A model generated the notes under the pieces. It did no database searches, was not told the origin of the DNA, and saw only the letters and a list, made by a program, of their open reading frames with translations. DNA of 64,000 bases from Methanofollis ethanolicus. GTDB lineage: Archaea; Halobacteriota; Methanomicrobia; Methanomicrobiales; Methanofollaceae. The stretch covers positions 744,001 through 808,000 of the forward strand of contig NZ_BCNW01000001.1 in assembly GCF_001571385.1 (NCBI RefSeq), read 5' to 3'. Below, one piece after another: positions 28,118 through 37,719 of the stretch (positions are counted from its first letter, which is position 1; every line of letters begins with the position of its first letter). The position numbers and the translations under genes are program-made.

Positions 28118-28467
28118 GAGGTCATCCCAAAACTGATCCGAACCTTCATGCACGCCGACGAAAGGACTCACATTCGGTTCTGAAAAATCCTGTTCTTGCG
28201 TTTTGTCCGGGGGGTTTCACCCCCCGATCCCCCCATCATTGCGAGAGGGGGTGGAGGGCAATCTCCTTCATCAGGATCTCTCTTCCCCGACCCTATCCTG
28301 TTTCGGGGGTCCGGGGGCATCAGTCCCCCGGCAGAGAGGTAGGGGAAGACAGGGGTTTCGCACGATTCTTCAGGGAATTCAGGAAGATATCGACCAGAAC
28401 ATGATATTCTCTCCCGATCCCTGCATGCAGAGATGGGGGGAATGAACGAGAGTTTTGGGATATGTTC
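28118..28467. repeat. Family B MITE-like element (copy B2)
   Basis: A 350-bp ORF-less repeat. The ends are GAGGTCATCCCAAAACT (28118-28134) and AGTTTTGGGATATGTTC (28451-28467), an inverted repeat with a perfect 11-base core, ATCCCAAAACT. AAT lies directly outside both ends (28115-28117 and 28468-28470). It is oriented opposite to B1 and B3 and shares with them the core blocks gggggtccgggggc, ctctcttccccgaccctatcctg and ccgatccccccatcattgcg. It lies between trkH and the RavA/ViaA-like pair. Confidence 0.72.
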
Positions 28468-28679
28468 AATGTATTTCCGATACGAGTTGTATTGAACTAC
28501 AGAGTGAATCAATTCAACCCAAAAAACAATGAGGTCAGGCAAAGGTACGGAGTGAGCATCTTAAAAAACGGTTTTCATTTCTCAAAAGGGCTTCAAATCA
28601 CAATAAGTGTCCCTTTTTTGTTAAAGTGATTAATGCCATATTATATGAAATCGGAATGTTTATTATTTTTAATTTTAAT
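28468..28679 (+). promoter_or_regulatory. AT-rich upstream region of the RavA-like gene
   Basis: About 210 bases with very low GC. Candidate TATA boxes include atattatat (28637-28645) and tttattattttt, within 45 bases of the ATG at 28680. A T-run (28614-28619) precedes them. No ORF is apparent. Confidence 0.4.
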
Positions 28680-30083
28680 ATGAAATACGCGATGGCCATA
28701 AGAGAAAATCTTTCGGCAATTCAGTCCTCTTTCCAGTCTATTTTTAAGGAGCGGGACGATGAAATCCGGGGAGCGCTCCTTGGAATAGTATCCGGAGAAC
28801 ATGTTCTCTTCCTCGGGCCACCGGGAACAGCCAAAACATACCTGGCCTACACCATCTGCAAGTCGATCGAGGGGGGCACATTCTATTATTATCTGCTCAC
28901 TCGCTTTACAACGCCCGATGAAATATTCGGCCCTCTTTCGCTGAAAGCCCTCGAACAGGATGAATTCCGGCGTAATATTGACGGATACCTGCCGACTGCG
29001 CATATCGCCCTTCTCGACGAAATCTTCAAGGCAAACAGTTCCATCCTCAACAGCCTTCTGACCATCCTGAACGAGCGAAAGTTCCACAACGGGAAAAATA
29101 TTCTGGATGTCCCGCTGCTCTCGGTCTTTGGTGCATCAAATGAACTCCCGGAAGAGGATGAAAATCTCGAAGCCCTGTATGATCGTTTCCTGTTCCGGTA
29201 CTCTATCGACTACATTCAGGATGAAAAGAACTTTTTCGAATACCTCACCGGAAGCAGCGACGGCTTTACGCCCTCCACAACACTGTCGGTCCAGGATATC
29301 AATGCCATCCGGAAGAAAGCGCAAGAATTACCTGTTGACCCGGACGTCCTGGACAGCATTTTAGCGCTCCGGAAGGAGTTGTGGTCCATGGATATTCACA
29401 TTTCAGACCGTCGGTGGAAGAAGATCCTTCATGTACTGAAAGTCGCGGCCGCAGCAAATGGTGATGCGAGCGTCAACCGCACAATGCTCCCTCTGCTCCA
29501 GCATATGCTCTGGATAGTTCCCGATCAACGAGAGCAGATCAGGAAACGTATTCTGGACGTGGCCGTTTCCGGTGGAATAGACACGTACCAACTGGGTGGC
29601 GAGGTGAGCGACTTCGACAAAATAAGTCGGTCCGTCCAGTATTCATATGATCCGGGTCAGAAACTTCCTCAGGTCGTGACGTGTAAAAATTGCAATGATA
29701 CATTCGGCACAGTCTGGGACCTGATCAGTCATAGCGAAAAGAATCCGTCTCATAAGTATTATACAAATTCAAATTGGCAAACGTATAATGCGACTGACAC
29801 ACTCAGGTCGCTCGGAATGAAACCAAACACTATTGACCACTCTAAATATAAAATGCTGATTCGTGAATATAACGAAATTTTGGAGAAAAAGAATAGATTA
29901 AAGCAGTCATTGGACTCTGAAACGGAAGATCTGAAGAACCATCTCAATCAAAATATCTGGATCTCTCGCAGAGACGTCGATGAAATTCTCCTCAGGTACG
30001 AAGAGAAGATCAGGGATCTTTACACAATAGAAGAAAAGATGGCAAATATCGAGAAGAGTATTGAATATCGACATAAATCCTGA
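28680..30083 (+). CDS. RavA-like MoxR AAA+ ATPase with internal C2H2-type zinc finger
   Basis: This is a 467-residue AAA+ ATPase closely patterned on bacterial RavA (MoxR family). It has Walker A G-P-P-G-T-A-K-T near 45-52, L-T-R-F-T-T-P-D-E-I-F-G-P-L-S near 77, Walker B I-A-L-L-D-E near 108, sensor G-A-S-N-E-L-P near 150, and L-Y-D-R-F-L-F-R near 168. RavA-type proteins partner a VWA protein (ViaA) in chaperone-like remodelling. The C-terminal third differs: a C-K-N-C ... H ... H motif near 335-358 looks like a zinc finger, and a long coiled coil (about 395-465) follows. Codon use and GC are clearly lower than in neighbours, suggesting transfer. ATG 28692 is an alternative start. Confidence 0.85.
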   Translation: MKYAMAIRENLSAIQSSFQSIFKERDDEIRGALLGIVSGEHVLFLGPPGTAKTYLAYTICKSIEGGTFYYYLLTRFTTPDEIFGPLSLKALEQDEFRRNIDGYLPTAHIALLDEIFKANSSILNSLLTILNERKFHNGKNILDVPLLSVFGASNELPEEDENLEALYDRFLFRYSIDYIQDEKNFFEYLTGSSDGFTPSTTLSVQDINAIRKKAQELPVDPDVLDSILALRKELWSMDIHISDRRWKKILHVLKVAAAANGDASVNRTMLPLLQHMLWIVPDQREQIRKRILDVAVSGGIDTYQLGGEVSDFDKISRSVQYSYDPGQKLPQVVTCKNCNDTFGTVWDLISHSEKNPSHKYYTNSNWQTYNATDTLRSLGMKPNTIDHSKYKMLIREYNEILEKKNRLKQSLDSETEDLKNHLNQNIWISRRDVDEILLRYEEKIRDLYTIEEKMANIEKSIEYRHKS

Positions 30084-30157
30084 ACATTTTTCCACGCAGA
30101 TCCATCTGCAGCATTATTGAAAGTGCGACATAAAACCCTCAAGAAAGCGTGAATAGA

Positions 30158-32245
30158 ATGGATGAGCATTCGATATCTGGAATGGGGTCCCCCTACGAGT
30201 TGAACCGGCTATCACAGATCGTGAAGGGCGATCTGAATCCTATCATTTCGGTTCCCCGTACCATCCCGCGTCGGGTTCGTGAAGATATCGCGGAAATATG
30301 TGTATCAGAACTTATCCTGGGGGATCATTACGAGATCCGGGATGCCCGTCGCTTCATAGAGAAGTTTGGCGTGTTTTACCCTCTATACCTGAACCTTAAA
30401 TGGAACCGCGCCTGGTCGGATCTTCGGAACCTTGCCGAGAAAAGCCCTGTTGCAGGCATTCAGGCACTGAAAGTTCTCCTCAAAAAGATATTTGACATCA
30501 TCGACTCTTTCTCACAACAGTCTCTGCACCTCAAAGACTCAACCGACTCATCATTGCAGGAGGCGCTGAACGAACTTTCCAGGATCATTGAGCAGACGCG
30601 GCGGGTCTGGGAGAACCCGGAACAGGAAGGAGATCGCGATCTCCCGCAGGATGCAGAAACAGGTCCGAATCTCACACCGCAGTTTGAAGATCTCTCCGGC
30701 GATCTCAAAGTGTTGCAGAGTACTTCCGACCCTCAGGTGTTACACAATTTCCTGAATGATGCCTTCCAGGCCGGACAGGATCTGCAGGATTTTATTCGGG
30801 TAGAATCTGCAAGGGCACCGTCACCTGATGAAGATACAGACATCAATGTCCTGTCGTACTATGCAGAGCAGTTTGCTCAGGAATATTTCCGTCTTCTTGA
30901 AACCACTTCGGTGGGGGAAGAGCGGTCTCCTTCAGATGATGATGGAACTGAGGAAACTGCCGAAGAAAAGTTATCCGGGCCGACTCTGGACGCAGGCGAT
31001 GAAAGTGCTTCTACAAGTATTCGTCCGGTCAGAGAGGCAGGTCAGACGCAGTTCTCTGATAACGACCTGCCCATATTTTCGCCATCAGAAGAAATGCAGA
31101 CAGACATTCTGGACGATCTCGATAATACCATCTCCGGGATTATTCTGGCACTGAAATCCGGATCAAAAGACGCTTCCGATTCAGACAACCCGCAAGAAGA
31201 ACTGGTCGGAGGAGTTCTGAAGTTTATGGAAAAACCAGAGTCCAATGAGATCATCCAGACAATTCTCCGACACCAGTTAAACCCTGCAATGGACCTGGTT
31301 TTATCCACTTTGTGGAAGAACCTCGACGTTCTTGAGATACTCGTCCAGCTCTTCCCTGGCAGGCAGTGGGATTACTCATTGAAGGATCTTCACAGGAATT
31401 ATCTCGAAAATCTTGAGCACTATGCAAAGATTGCAGAAAATAGCGAGACGCTCAAAGAAATCGTTGAGCAACTCGGGCGCATTGAGATGGAGTACGGGTC
31501 GAGGAAGATATCTGTTTCCTCTCACGGAAAGACGGAGATGCATTCCATCACTTATTCCTCAGATCTTGACCATCTTCTTCCTACTGAAGCGGTAAAACTT
31601 CAAAACCCGACCCTGAAACTCAAATTTGCTGCAGACCTCGCGGAAAAAAAGCTTCTGACCTATCAGTTGCGGGGGAAGAACTGGGTCGGGGGCTCCCTGT
31701 CGACCAGAAAAAGGGGGCCTGTTGTGGCGCTGGTCGACACATCAAAGTCGATGCGCGGTTCACCCGAGACGATAGCAAAAGCCACGATCCTGGCCATTGC
31801 CCGGAGGATGCTGAAAGAAGAGAGGGACGTGAAAGTAATTCTCTTTTCATCACGGAATCAGCTGGATACGATAGACCTTACAGGTACGAAGAGGATGGCC
31901 CGGGAGTTTCTTGAATTCCTCAATCAAACATTCGGTGGAGGCACGGATTTTAACACCGCCCTGAAGGCGGGAATGCAGTCCCTGAAAGAGCCACAGTTCC
32001 GGAGCGCTGATCTTCTCTTTATCACCGACGGAGGCTCGAAAATCTCGAATGAAGCACTTCTCGATGGGTGGAGCTCCCTGAAAAAAGAGCAGGATGCGCG
32101 GATTTTCTCGATGATCATAGGCAGGACGACTGCAGGGGGTCTTGAACAGGTATCGGATGAGACCTATCTTATGCAAAAGGCTGACACCTGGAGTCCGGGC
32201 AACAGCCCTGCTCATCTGATACGACATATCACGATGAGATCCTGA
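30158..32245 (+). CDS. ViaA-like VWA-domain protein, partner of the RavA-like ATPase
   Basis: This is a 695-residue soluble protein. The C-terminal 180 residues form a von Willebrand A domain with a complete metal site: D-T-S-K-S (D about 527), G-G-G-T-D and F-I-T-D-G. The central part (about 150-330) is acidic and low in complexity; the N-terminal part is helical. Domain layout and gene order (AAA+ then VWA) match E. coli RavA-ViaA, but this protein is about 200 residues longer than ViaA. It lies 74 bases after the ATPase gene, presumably in one operon. ATG 30158 is preferred to the GTG three codons upstream. Confidence 0.82.
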   Translation: MDEHSISGMGSPYELNRLSQIVKGDLNPIISVPRTIPRRVREDIAEICVSELILGDHYEIRDARRFIEKFGVFYPLYLNLKWNRAWSDLRNLAEKSPVAGIQALKVLLKKIFDIIDSFSQQSLHLKDSTDSSLQEALNELSRIIEQTRRVWENPEQEGDRDLPQDAETGPNLTPQFEDLSGDLKVLQSTSDPQVLHNFLNDAFQAGQDLQDFIRVESARAPSPDEDTDINVLSYYAEQFAQEYFRLLETTSVGEERSPSDDDGTEETAEEKLSGPTLDAGDESASTSIRPVREAGQTQFSDNDLPIFSPSEEMQTDILDDLDNTISGIILALKSGSKDASDSDNPQEELVGGVLKFMEKPESNEIIQTILRHQLNPAMDLVLSTLWKNLDVLEILVQLFPGRQWDYSLKDLHRNYLENLEHYAKIAENSETLKEIVEQLGRIEMEYGSRKISVSSHGKTEMHSITYSSDLDHLLPTEAVKLQNPTLKLKFAADLAEKKLLTYQLRGKNWVGGSLSTRKRGPVVALVDTSKSMRGSPETIAKATILAIARRMLKEERDVKVILFSSRNQLDTIDLTGTKRMAREFLEFLNQTFGGGTDFNTALKAGMQSLKEPQFRSADLLFITDGGSKISNEALLDGWSSLKKEQDARIFSMIIGRTTAGGLEQVSDETYLMQKADTWSPGNSPAHLIRHITMRS

Positions 32246-32348
32246 AGACAGAGGAAAGGGTCTTCGTAATTCTCCGGGGCACCATGTTACGAACGACCGT
32301 GACACCTGATCACTCAAAAAATGATTCGTACAGCGGATTTCCACGCGG

Positions 32349-32399
32349 CCGAGAAAGAGCAGAGATTTCTCGGTCTGGCAGGCACCCCTGGCATGCCTG
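32349..32399. terminator. Two hairpins between convergent genes
   Basis: CCGAGAAA / TTTCTCGG (32349-32356 / 32366-32373) is a perfect eight-base-pair stem. CAGGCA / TGCCTG (32379-32384 / 32394-32399) follows. They lie between the ViaA-like gene and the convergent radical SAM gene, so a two-way terminator is likely. Confidence 0.4.
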
Positions 32400-32425
32400 A
32401 CCCGATGTGATCTCTCCACTCCTGA

Positions 32426-33742
32426 TTATTCTCGTCCTCCCCCGTCGTACCTCTCGATCAGCGCGGTCACCCGCCGCACGTCCTCCCCCTGCTTCCGCGC
32501 CTCCGCCAGGTAGAGGCTGAAGACCTCGTCGGTGACCACGTGGAGGAGGGGTTTGTACATATCGGCGTGCTGGGAGAGGTCGAACCACCGCGCCTCCGCC
32601 TCGGTGAGGTGGAGGGAGCGGTACTCCCCTTCGTGGGGCGTGAAGACCGGGTTCTTCTCATGCGGCGTCCGCAGCACGAGGTCTGCGAGGGGCGTGCGGG
32701 GGATCGGTTCGGCGACCGAGATGAAGACGTCGTCGAGCATCTCCGCGGCGATGAACTCCTTCGTGGCCTCGTAGTCCTCCGCGGTCTCGGTTGGGTAACC
32801 GACAATGAAGCACCCGGCGACCTTCAGGCCGTGCTGGCGGGACTGCTCCACGGCGTCGTGCATCTGCGCGACGGTCACCCCCTTGCCCATATGCCTGAGG
32901 ATACGGTCGCTCCCCGACTCGAAGCCGAAGAAGAGCCAGCCGATGGTGTACTTCTGGATCGCCTCCAGGATCTCGTCGGTGATCGCGTCCACCCTGATGT
33001 CGGGTGCCGAGACATTCCTTGGCCCGAGTTCCCCGGCGAGCATCTCCAGGAGGGCGATGACGGCGTCGTCGTCGATCGCGCCGTCATAGCCGTACAGGGA
33101 CCCGGTGCCGCCGGAGACAGAGAGTCTCTTCGCCCCTTTCTCCCGGAAGGTCCGCACCTCTTCCCTGATCTCGTCGAGGCTGCGACTCCGGATATCGCGG
33201 CCGAAGAAACGGGGCACCTGGCAGAAGGTGCAGGCCCCTGTGCAGCCGCGGTGTGTCTCGATATAGGCATTCGCGCCCCTGATGGACTGCTGCCCGATGG
33301 CGTCCGGGATCAGGGGGAGGGGCCTCCTCTCCACCGGCGCCTTCGGTGCCGGGGAGGTGACCACGGTCTTTTCCCCGTCGAAATAAGCGATGCCCGGGAG
33401 GTCGGGGTGTATCCCCACGTCGAGGAGGCGGGGCACCGTTATCTCGCCCTCGCCGACGACCACCGCGTCGGGGGCGAGTTCGCCGAGGACGTATTCCGGG
33501 TACGCCGAGACAGGGCCGCCGATATAGACGGGCCTTCCCGAGGCCCTGACGCCGGCGACGAACGCCTTCATCTCGGGGTCCATCAGGTGCTGGGTCGAGT
33601 ACAGGGAGAGGAGGACGGCCTCTGCGTCCCCGGCCGCGAGCGCGGTGGAGAGGGCGACCTCGTGCCCGGCCTCCCGCGCAACCCCGCCGATGAGCATGGC
33701 GCCGTAGGTGGCGATCCCCGGCGAAATGACCACGGTCTTCAT
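32426..33742 (-). CDS. B12-binding radical SAM protein
   Basis: This is a 438-residue protein with an N-terminal cobalamin-binding-like Rossmann region (1-110, I-G-G-P-V-S-A-Y-P near 74) and a radical SAM domain with C-T-G-A-C-T-F-C (Cys-x3-Cys-x2-Cys, near 168-175) for the 4Fe-4S cluster. G-F-E-S-G-S-D and G-Y-P-T-E-T follow as family motifs. It resembles the archaeal B12/radical SAM families conserved in methanogens. The reaction is not known; methyl transfer is a common role for this architecture. Confidence 0.85.
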   Translation of the reverse strand: MKTVVISPGIATYGAMLIGGVAREAGHEVALSTALAAGDAEAVLLSLYSTQHLMDPEMKAFVAGVRASGRPVYIGGPVSAYPEYVLGELAPDAVVVGEGEITVPRLLDVGIHPDLPGIAYFDGEKTVVTSPAPKAPVERRPLPLIPDAIGQQSIRGANAYIETHRGCTGACTFCQVPRFFGRDIRSRSLDEIREEVRTFREKGAKRLSVSGGTGSLYGYDGAIDDDAVIALLEMLAGELGPRNVSAPDIRVDAITDEILEAIQKYTIGWLFFGFESGSDRILRHMGKGVTVAQMHDAVEQSRQHGLKVAGCFIVGYPTETAEDYEATKEFIAAEMLDDVFISVAEPIPRTPLADLVLRTPHEKNPVFTPHEGEYRSLHLTEAEARWFDLSQHADMYKPLLHVVTDEVFSLYLAEARKQGEDVRRVTALIERYDGGGRE

Positions 33743-33843
33743 CCCGTGATCTATCGGCCCGGAGGGTCTTGAAGGATGCGATCAGGGCGTTGGGTTCCGG
33801 TGGGATGGGGGAGACCGCGCCCCTGACCCGCCTCACTCCCTTT

Positions 33844-35073
33844 TCAGGCGTCTGAGGCCGGGAGAGGTCCCACCTGCCACTCGCGGTAGACCCCCGACCC
33901 TGCCACCACCCTCCCGTTGGCAGAGGTCCAGCCCTGCGGTTCGCCGGTGATGGTGAGGTGATAGCGGTCTGAATAGTGATTGGAGATCCAGGCATCGAAA
34001 AACTCTCTCCAATCGTTCGCTCCCTCGATCCCGGAGGATATCTCGACCTGTGTCCCGTTATCGTAGTATGCAGAGATGGGAATGGCATAGGTGCAGGAAT
34101 AACCTGGATTGGTGCCGTGCGTCTTCACCTCCCCCGGAGAGCAGTCTGCATGGGTGAGGTTCTGCCCGGAGGAGAAAAGGGACTCGTTGTTGAAGGGGTA
34201 GAGGGTGTTGACCAGCTGCGGCACGACCTCCGGGCTGAAATTCTGGCCGAGTGATGTGTAGTTCTGATAATCAAGAGAGATCTCGTCCCCGGCGTCCATG
34301 TGCGGGGTGGTCAGCCGCAGGTAATGCCGGCCGTCGACAAGGACGAGGGTGGACGTGACGTTCTCCGGGAGACGACTGGAGTAGAAATCATCGGTGATCG
34401 GTTCGGGACCGATGGCCGGACGGTTGTGGTATGTCGGGACCGGGAGGAGGAATGTCACGTTCTCGATGGGCGTCCTGGTCTGGATGGAGAGGTCGTAGGT
34501 GTAGCGGGTGCTCAGATATGAAGGGCCCTCCGGGATATTGCTGAACACCACGACGAGGGCAATAAAGAAGAGGACGAGTGCGATCCCCGGTACCGGGATG
34601 ACTGCGCCCGCCGCCCGCCCGGTCGAGGTCTCGTGGAGTTCTCTGACCCCGACGGCCGCAAGGCCCAGGGTCCAGAGCCATGCGAGGATGCCGATGAGGG
34701 GGACCCACCCGAGGAGGAGACCAGGGGTAGCGGCGTATGCGAGAGTCTTGATAGTCTCCTTGATGCCTTTCCCGCCGATGAGGAGGACGACGAAGAGGTG
34801 GAGGGTCAGGGCGGCGAGGACGAAGAGGACGATCGTGCCGATTGCGTCAGCGATGACGGAGACGAGCACAGCAAATACGATCAGTCCGGGTTCTCCCCCG
34901 GACACCAGAACAAGCCCGCCGATGACGAGAAGGCAGAGGAGGACGAGGTTGACGGCGAGGAGGGTGCCGAAGTACACGAGTGCGGCGCCGAGATAGTCGG
35001 CTCGTGCATCTCGAAATGTCTCGACAGGGTTGATGAGGAACCCCTGTGCTCTTTCGACGATCGTCTGCCGCAT
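33844..35073 (-). CDS. Yip1-like membrane protein with external C-terminal domain
   Basis: This is a 409-residue protein. Residues 1-135 form four to five helices of the Yip1 type (F-L-I-N-P-V-E-T-F-R near 12, then helices). A further helix lies at about 155-180. The rest (about 185-409) is a soluble domain with N-glycosylation-type N-x-T/S sites and Y-T-Y, consistent with an external location. I recognise no function. It is on the same strand as the radical SAM gene, with about 100 bases between them. Confidence 0.65.
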   Translation of the reverse strand: MRQTIVERAQGFLINPVETFRDARADYLGAALVYFGTLLAVNLVLLCLLVIGGLVLVSGGEPGLIVFAVLVSVIADAIGTIVLFVLAALTLHLFVVLLIGGKGIKETIKTLAYAATPGLLLGWVPLIGILAWLWTLGLAAVGVRELHETSTGRAAGAVIPVPGIALVLFFIALVVVFSNIPEGPSYLSTRYTYDLSIQTRTPIENVTFLLPVPTYHNRPAIGPEPITDDFYSSRLPENVTSTLVLVDGRHYLRLTTPHMDAGDEISLDYQNYTSLGQNFSPEVVPQLVNTLYPFNNESLFSSGQNLTHADCSPGEVKTHGTNPGYSCTYAIPISAYYDNGTQVEISSGIEGANDWREFFDAWISNHYSDRYHLTITGEPQGWTSANGRVVAGSGVYREWQVGPLPASDA

Positions 35074-35199
35074 ACTGAGAGTGCAGATGGGGAAGGATAT
35101 ATCAGTTTGTTTTTGCAGGGCCGGAGGAGAACCTGATATGGAGTATGGGGGTTCCTGTCTCCCCTTTCGCTCTCATCTGGACACAGAAAAAAGAAGATT

Positions 35200-36516
35200 T
35201 CAGTGTTCTCTCCGGGCCGCGAGGTACCCGAGGACCGCAAGGGCCCCGAGGGCTGGGACGACCATGCCCGGAGACTTCTGTGTCGTCGGCGGGACTGCCG
35301 CGAGCTGCGCCGAAATCGGTGTCGTCGTGCCGGTATTCACCGTCGCGGTCGTCGTCCAGTCGACATAGCCGTTGAGTTTGAGGGCGACAGTGTAACTGCC
35401 CGGCGCAAGGTCGTTGAGTGTCACCGGGGTGACCCCCTTGTAGGCATTGTTCAGGTAGATCTCTGCCCCTGCCGGGTCAGAGGTGATCTCCACCGAACCC
35501 GTGTTTGTCCCCGGGGTCTGGAGGGTCGAACGCACCGACGACTGCTGGCCCGAGTTCACGTTCACCGAGGTGGCCGCGTCTTTGTAGCCGTCAAGCTTGA
35601 GGTTCACGGTGTGGGCGCCCGGCGAGACGCCGATGATCACGAAGCCCTCAGGGGAGGTGCGGCCCTGGTAGGCGCCGTCAAGGTAGATGTAGGCCCCGAT
35701 GGGATCGGAGTAGACCGCGATGGTACCCACGGTCGGCTGGGGGTTGGGGCCGAGGCTTGCCGAGACATAGGCCTGCTGGTTGGAGACGACAGTCACCGGT
35801 CCGCTCCATTCCTGGTAGCCGGCAAGTTCGACGTCGACATAGTGCCTGCCCTCGGCAATGCCGGAGAGGGTCCGCGGGGTCGTTCCCTTGTACACGCCGT
35901 CAAGGTAGATGTTCGCGCCCGAGGGATCGGACGAGACATAGATCGAACCGAGCGTCGGTTTGTGTGTCAGGGAGGCATAGACGTCCGTGACCTGGCCGGC
36001 CCTCACGCGGGAGCTGCTCTTCCAGGTCTCGTAGCCGTCGAGGGTGACCTCGACCCGGTGGTCGCCGGTCGAGAGACCTGAGATGACTTGGGACGTCCTG
36101 CCGTAATACGACCCGTCCACATAGACCTTGGCGCCGCTCGGCGAGGAGGTCACCGAGAGGGTGCCGGTGGTTGCCGGTGCCGGGGTCGGGGTCGGGTTCA
36201 GGGTGATGTACACTGTCCTGGTCTCGCCGGCTGCGGGATAACTGCCGATCGAGGTCGACGAGGTGTAGTAGCCGTCCATGACGGCTTTTGCCGTGTGGTA
36301 CGGCGTGCCGGTGGTATAGACCGGGACATTCAGTTCGCCGCCGGCGATCTGCCCCTTGTAGTCGCCGTCAAAGTAGACCGATGCGCCTTCCACGTTGCAG
36401 CGCACCTGGATCCATGCCTCGTTCCCGCCGATAGCTGCAACGGGCATGACCAGGAGGAGCATGGCCATCAGCACTACTCCCAACGCAATGACTCTCTTCG
36501 TGATCATAGTAATCAC
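35200..36516 (-). CDS. Secreted PEGA-repeat surface protein
   Basis: This is a 438-residue exported protein with a signal peptide (about 1-28), a short N-terminal domain, and four to five PEGA repeats of about 70 residues. Each has S-x-P-x-G-A-x-I/V-Y-x-D/N-G/N-x-Y-x-G (near 118, 190, 262 and 345). The C-terminal helix ends A-R-R-E-H after K-S-P-G-M, resembling an archaeal PGF-type surface anchor. PEGA domains are widespread in S-layer-associated proteins and are thought to bind polymers or proteins. ATG 36507 (the second Met) is also a possible start. The internal repeats are coded, not DNA satellites. Confidence 0.88.
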   Translation of the reverse strand: MITMITKRVIALGVVLMAMLLLVMPVAAIGGNEAWIQVRCNVEGASVYFDGDYKGQIAGGELNVPVYTTGTPYHTAKAVMDGYYTSSTSIGSYPAAGETRTVYITLNPTPTPAPATTGTLSVTSSPSGAKVYVDGSYYGRTSQVISGLSTGDHRVEVTLDGYETWKSSSRVRAGQVTDVYASLTHKPTLGSIYVSSDPSGANIYLDGVYKGTTPRTLSGIAEGRHYVDVELAGYQEWSGPVTVVSNQQAYVSASLGPNPQPTVGTIAVYSDPIGAYIYLDGAYQGRTSPEGFVIIGVSPGAHTVNLKLDGYKDAATSVNVNSGQQSSVRSTLQTPGTNTGSVEITSDPAGAEIYLNNAYKGVTPVTLNDLAPGSYTVALKLNGYVDWTTTATVNTGTTTPISAQLAAVPPTTQKSPGMVVPALGALAVLGYLAARREH

Positions 36517-36645
36517 GCAAAAATGGAAATAATTAGGATTTATTGTTTCCGGTTTTTCTCGACAATTGTATCATCGATTTTCCATATTTGTGATTATCTG
36601 GATGTTTGATCTTCGAATCCGGTTTATATCCGGATGTGGTGATCC

Positions 36646-37719
36646 TCAGGCCATCGCCCGGCGTGCGATCAGACGGGCATAGCGGTCGATGACGGTGGCG
36701 AGGAGGAGGGTCCCGCAGAGGACGACGGCGAGGGCGGCCCAGTGCCAGGGGACGTCGGCCCCCGCGGCAAGGAGAACGATGAAGTTCGCCGGGTTTGCCG
36801 GGGCTGCAAGGGCGACGAGGAGGACGACCACAAGGCCGGTTGAGAAGATGAACTGTGCGTTTGTCCGGTCCCTGAAGTGGAGGGCTGCGAGGGCGCCGAG
36901 GAGGATCAGGACGAACGAGGCAGCGGAGACGTGGACCAGCACCTCGACGATATTGTGGACGGCGATGCCGTTGAGGCCGAGGAGGAGGAGCCATGCGCCG
37001 CCCTGGAGGGGCACGAGCACCCAGGCCGCGAAGACCTTGCCCCAGAGAATCTCCGTGAAGGTGAGGGGGGTGGAGAGAAGGGTGTCGAGTGTGTGAGCGC
37101 TGTATTCCTCGGTGATGAAGTCGATGATCAGGCTTGCCGAGATGATCGCGGGCATGAAGAGGAGGAGGGGGATGAGGAGGCCGTAGATGAAGAGGAAAAA
37201 GCTCTGGCCCCCTGTTCCTGCCGGGACGGCGACCTCGATGGGTGCGGCAGAGAGGCGGTCTGCCCGCGCATATCGGAGGAGGGTCTCGTACTCCTCGAAG
37301 TCCTCCTTCAGTTCCACGCCCACGACCGCCGTCTGGATATCGTTTTTCAGGGTGTACAGGGTGACCTGCACGGACTCCACCGCATCGGGCGGGGTCGGCG
37401 GGACATAGACGACGGCCGCAAGCTGCCGTTCTTTCAGGGCGGCGACCGCAGGGGAGAGGTCCATCCGGTAGACGGCAAACGTGTCGTCAGCCTCCAGGAT
37501 CCCCTGCAGGGGAGAGTCGGCCCCGGCATAGCCGACGGCATAGACGCTGCCCGAACGGTCCATCGAGGCCGGGTCGTAGAGAGAAGTGAGGCCGATGACC
37601 AGGAAGGAGGAGAACATGGCGATGAAGACCTGAAGGAGGATCGCAAGCACGATCGTCCGCTCCTGCCCTATCCCCCTGAACTCCTTTTTTGCGACGGTCC
37701 AGACATGTCGTGCGTTCAT
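36646..37719 (-). CDS. ABC-2 type exporter permease
   Basis: This is a 357-residue membrane protein. It has an N-terminal helix (about 23-45), a large outside loop (about 46-165) and five to six helices in the C-terminal half (about 175-345), as in ABC-2 permeases of the NatB/CcmB type. It begins M-N-A-R-H-V-W-T-V-A-K-K-E, the usual cytoplasmic amphipathic start. Its ATG overlaps the stop of the upstream permease by four bases (ATGA), so the two are translationally coupled. The ATPase is divergent at 39568. The substrate is unknown. Confidence 0.85.
   Translation of the reverse strand: MNARHVWTVAKKEFRGIGQERTIVLAILLQVFIAMFSSFLVIGLTSLYDPASMDRSGSVYAVGYAGADSPLQGILEADDTFAVYRMDLSPAVAALKERQLAAVVYVPPTPPDAVESVQVTLYTLKNDIQTAVVGVELKEDFEEYETLLRYARADRLSAAPIEVAVPAGTGGQSFFLFIYGLLIPLLLFMPAIISASLIIDFITEEYSAHTLDTLLSTPLTFTEILWGKVFAAWVLVPLQGGAWLLLLGLNGIAVHNIVEVLVHVSAASFVLILLGALAALHFRDRTNAQFIFSTGLVVVLLVALAAPANPANFIVLLAAGADVPWHWAALAVVLCGTLLLATVIDRYARLIARRAMA

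Noticed and set aside
35300-36350. PEGA-coding repeats as a DNA satellite or CRISPR-like array
   Set aside because: The periodicity is about 200 bases, sequence identity is modest and the repeats are in frame as protein domains.
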